Shown here: piece after piece, positions 14,686 to 16,718 of the stretch
Layout of the letters: each line of letters begins with the position of its first letter
Numbering within the stretch: the first letter of the stretch is position 1
Source: Chloroflexia bacterium
GTDB taxonomy: Bacteria > Chloroflexota > Chloroflexia > Thermomicrobiales > JALYUS01
DNA: 16,718 nt
Assembly (NCBI GenBank): GCA_025928215.1
Contig: JAICJW010000035.1
Location: forward strand, 1-16,718
Direction of reading: 5' to 3'
Program-made: the position numbers and the translations under genes
The notes under the pieces: model-generated
What the model was told of the DNA's origin: nothing
Seen by the model: only the letters and a program-made list of their open reading frames with translations
Database searches by the model: none

Positions 14686-15819
14686 CTACTCGCGCATGGC
14701 TGGAGGCTGAGGAGACGGTCTCTCGGCCTCCGCGGACTGCGGTCGTGCGTGCCGCGGCCGCGCTTCCACAATGCGTGGCAGGACGAGGTGGAGCGCGACA
14801 CCGAACCCCGCCCACCGTGACGCTTCCACACCTAGCAGGAGGGTTTCGCGCAGGTGCGTCCAATGCACCGGATGACCTTCCGCGACCGGATAGACCACCA
14901 GCACGGTCAGCAGCAGCGGCACGATGGCGAGCAGTGCCGTGCGAGCCGCGAACGGCACGCCGCGTCGAATGAGCCGGTCGTCCACCATCGCAATGCCGCA
15001 AGCGGTGAGCACGAAAAGCGGCCAGCCAAGCAGCAGCCGCCACCCACTTCCCACGCCCGTCGCCGCGAGCGGCGATGCCCCGCTCAGGAGATGATTGGTC
15101 CAGCGAATGATGTCAATGACGCCATTCGCGGTCAGGATTCCCGCCAGCCCCGCGAAACCCCCTGCCAGCAGCGCGACACCCCTCGCCTCATGAATGGTGC
15201 GGGGGGCGGACGGAATCCGTGCCGCCAGCCGATGTGCCGCAACCAGCAGGACGATCAGGACGCCGAAGGAGACCAGTGCGCCGACGGGCAGCGTAATGCG
15301 CTCGAACAGAGTGAGTGCGAAAGGGCCAACCAGATACCCCGTCATCGTCAGCGCGCCGATATACCCCAGGACGCCGAGAGCAAAGGCGGGCAGGAAGAGG
15401 CGGAATGGCATATCGAGTACGCCTGCCGCGATCGGGACGACGATGCAGACACCGGGAATGATCCGCCCCACAGCGACCGCCCAGAAACCGTAATGACGAA
15501 TCTGGCGCTCGGCGCGGTCGAGCATCTCCGCTCGGAGGTGAAGATACCGCCCGTAGCGGAGCACGAGCGGTCGTCCGACGCGTCGGCAGGCAGCGTACAA
15601 GCAACTCCCACCGAGGAGGGCGGCGATCTCCTGCACGAGTAAGACAAACCAGAGCGGGTAGATACCCTGCGCCGCTTGCACCCCGGCAAGGAGCATCATC
15701 AGCTCGCCCGGGAGGGGGCTGGGAAAGCCCAACTCCTCGAAGAATACGATGAAGGCGATGACGGGCAGCGCGTGCGCGTGTAGGAGCGCGTGAAGATTGT
15801 GCCCCAGAACGAACCCCAT
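14686..15819 (-). CDS. DedA-family (VTT domain) membrane protein with extra C-terminal membrane region
   Basis: A 377-residue integral membrane protein. Residues 1-200 are a DedA/VTT domain: the re-entrant motif FFEELGFPSPLPGE (27-39), GGSCLYAACRRVGRPLV (70-86), and GRIIPGVCIVVPIAAGVLDM (118-137) with its conserved Arg and Gly-Pro features. DedA proteins are linked to flipping of lipid carriers and membrane homeostasis. Residues 212-352 add about four more hydrophobic helices (around 214-236, 258-278, 293-312, 333-350), which ordinary DedA proteins of about 200-220 residues lack. A Pro/Glu-rich tail ends the protein. The ATG at 15819 is ten bases after the upstream stop, with AGG six bases before it. 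The frame is open to 15903, but that part is Arg-rich and overlaps the upstream gene. Confidence 0.82.
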   Translation of the reverse strand: MGFVLGHNLHALLHAHALPVIAFIVFFEELGFPSPLPGELMMLLAGVQAAQGIYPLWFVLLVQEIAALLGGSCLYAACRRVGRPLVLRYGRYLHLRAEMLDRAERQIRHYGFWAVAVGRIIPGVCIVVPIAAGVLDMPFRLFLPAFALGVLGYIGALTMTGYLVGPFALTLFERITLPVGALVSFGVLIVLLVAAHRLAARIPSAPRTIHEARGVALLAGGFAGLAGILTANGVIDIIRWTNHLLSGASPLAATGVGSGWRLLLGWPLFVLTACGIAMVDDRLIRRGVPFAARTALLAIVPLLLTVLVVYPVAEGHPVHWTHLRETLLLGVEASRWAGFGVALHLVLPRIVEARPRHARPQSAEAERPSPQPPAMRE

Positions 15820-15829
15820 GGTCGCCTGA

Positions 15830-16718
15830 CTATCCCTGCGGCGGTATCGTGCCCGTTCGTGCCGGGGGCGTCGAAACCGGCAGGGCCGGCGCGCCAGCCC
15901 CACCTGGTGGCGCGCCGGGCGCCGGGGTCGCGGTGAAGACCGGGATCGCGGCGGGGCGCGACGCGGCAGGTGCAGCCGCCGGTGTCGGCACCGCCTGAAT
16001 GGTCACGGCCTGCGAGCGTTTCGTCACCTTGCCGTGATTCGTCGCGTTCAGGCTGAAGGTCGTCTGTTCGGTCACACGAATCGTACGCTGCCCTTCGAGT
16101 TCGACCGTTTCATCCATCCCCGTGGACGAGAGCAGTTCGACGCTCTCCGCGTTGCCAACCTTCCAGCGGACGGTGACGGAATCCCCCGGCTTGACGACTT
16201 GCGGCGTCACGTCCCAGACAGAAACATCGGGCGCGACAGGCTCGACCGTCGGCACCGGGGTCGCCGCGACTGCATTGACCGCGATCTGCTTCTCGGTCGT
16301 CTTCAGGAAGCCATGCGCGACGAGGGTGAGGGCCGAGCCATTCGGTAGCCCTTTCGGGAAGACGTGATTCCCGGTTTTCGGGTCAAGCCCCTTGAGCAGG
16401 GGGCGTATATCCACGCTGCTTGTATGGCTGACTTTCCACGTCAGGATCACCGGCTGCCCCGCGACGGGCTGCTGGGGCTGAATGGTGACGGAATCAATCG
16501 TCGGGCCATTGAGCTGCCAGAGGAGAAGCAGCCCGATGACGAGGAAGACGGGAATAAAGACCGTCCAGGGGGGGAGGATAGCCGGCTGCGACCACTCAGC
16601 GCGCGCGGGTGGTGCGGCATTGACCGCGCCGGAGGTCGCGCTGACGGTGAAGTAGCGGGAAATCGGTCGGCCAAAGATGTTCCGCGTGCCTCTGACGGTG
16701 AGACGTACGGAGGTGTAC
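15830..16718 (-). CDS. Membrane-anchored protein with Ig-like repeats, 5' end outside the window
   Basis: The minus-strand frame is open from the window edge to the stop at 15830 (296 codons visible), so the true start lies beyond 16718. The GTG at 16448-16450 is an internal codon. In the visible order there is the end of a beta-rich domain (VRLTVRGTRNIFGRPISRYF), a membrane helix (WTVFIPVFLVIGLLLLW, about 51-67), then two Ig-like beta-sandwich units (about 73-149 and 163-241). These share the pattern V-x-P-G-x-P/S-V-x-L/V-x-W-K-V, seen as AGQPVILTWKVSHTSSVDI and PGDSVTVRWKVGNAESVEL. A Pro/Ala/Thr-rich tail of about 55 residues follows. It is probably surface-exposed. Its stop is ten bases before the DedA start, so the two are co-transcribed. 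Function unknown. Confidence 0.7.
   Translation of the reverse strand, partial: YTSVRLTVRGTRNIFGRPISRYFTVSATSGAVNAAPPARAEWSQPAILPPWTVFIPVFLVIGLLLLWQLNGPTIDSVTIQPQQPVAGQPVILTWKVSHTSSVDIRPLLKGLDPKTGNHVFPKGLPNGSALTLVAHGFLKTTEKQIAVNAVAATPVPTVEPVAPDVSVWDVTPQVVKPGDSVTVRWKVGNAESVELLSSTGMDETVELEGQRTIRVTEQTTFSLNATNHGKVTKRSQAVTIQAVPTPAAAPAASRPAAIPVFTATPAPGAPPGGAGAPALPVSTPPARTGTIPPQG

Overview
The window is GC-rich bacterial chromosome, and most of it reads as ordinary, densely packed genes. A short RpoD-type sigma factor, an archaeal-style NurA-HerA-Mre11-Rad50 cluster and a YegI/YegK/YegL-like signalling triad together suggest a Chloroflexota-like lineage, possibly Thermomicrobia. That placement is an inference from gene content only; there is no rRNA gene to confirm it.

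Left block (1-4536, minus strand): four consecutive genes for DNA double-strand-break end processing, transcribed nurA, herA-like ATPase, mre11/sbcD and then rad50/sbcC, which runs off the left edge. They touch or overlap (1-base TAGTG overlap, 17-base gap, 4-base ATGA overlap). A clear promoter upstream of nurA (TTGCCG-17-TATGCT) lies back to back with a fabF promoter on the other strand (TTGCGC-17-TACACT).

Second block (4750-7419, plus strand): fabF (ketoacyl-ACP synthase II), a DinB-superfamily gene 12 bases later, a C-terminal fragment of another DinB gene, a seven-codon ORF with a good ribosome site, and a complete second DinB gene. A long hairpin at 7512-7539 separates this block from the convergent housekeeping sigma factor gene (7572-8729, minus), which has its own promoter and a leader of about 165 bases.

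Middle (9106-10043): a two-tRNA transcription unit (Asp-GTC, Lys-CTT) with a consensus promoter and a strong intrinsic terminator, then two small membrane-protein genes. These are a DUF1232-type gene on plus and an easily missed 55-residue hydrophobic gene on minus, converging on a shared hairpin that contains both stop codons.

Right block (10294-16718, minus strand): a VWA protein, a PP2C phosphatase and a transmembrane Ser/Thr kinase form a tightly packed triad of the TerY-P / E. coli YegL-YegK-YegI kind, followed by an unrecognised 142-residue protein with its own extended -10 motif. Upstream, past a perfect hairpin terminator, are a DedA-family membrane protein with an extra C-terminal membrane half and a membrane-anchored protein with Ig-like repeats that is cut by the right edge. 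The two groups most worth following are the end-resection operon and the kinase/phosphatase/VWA triad.
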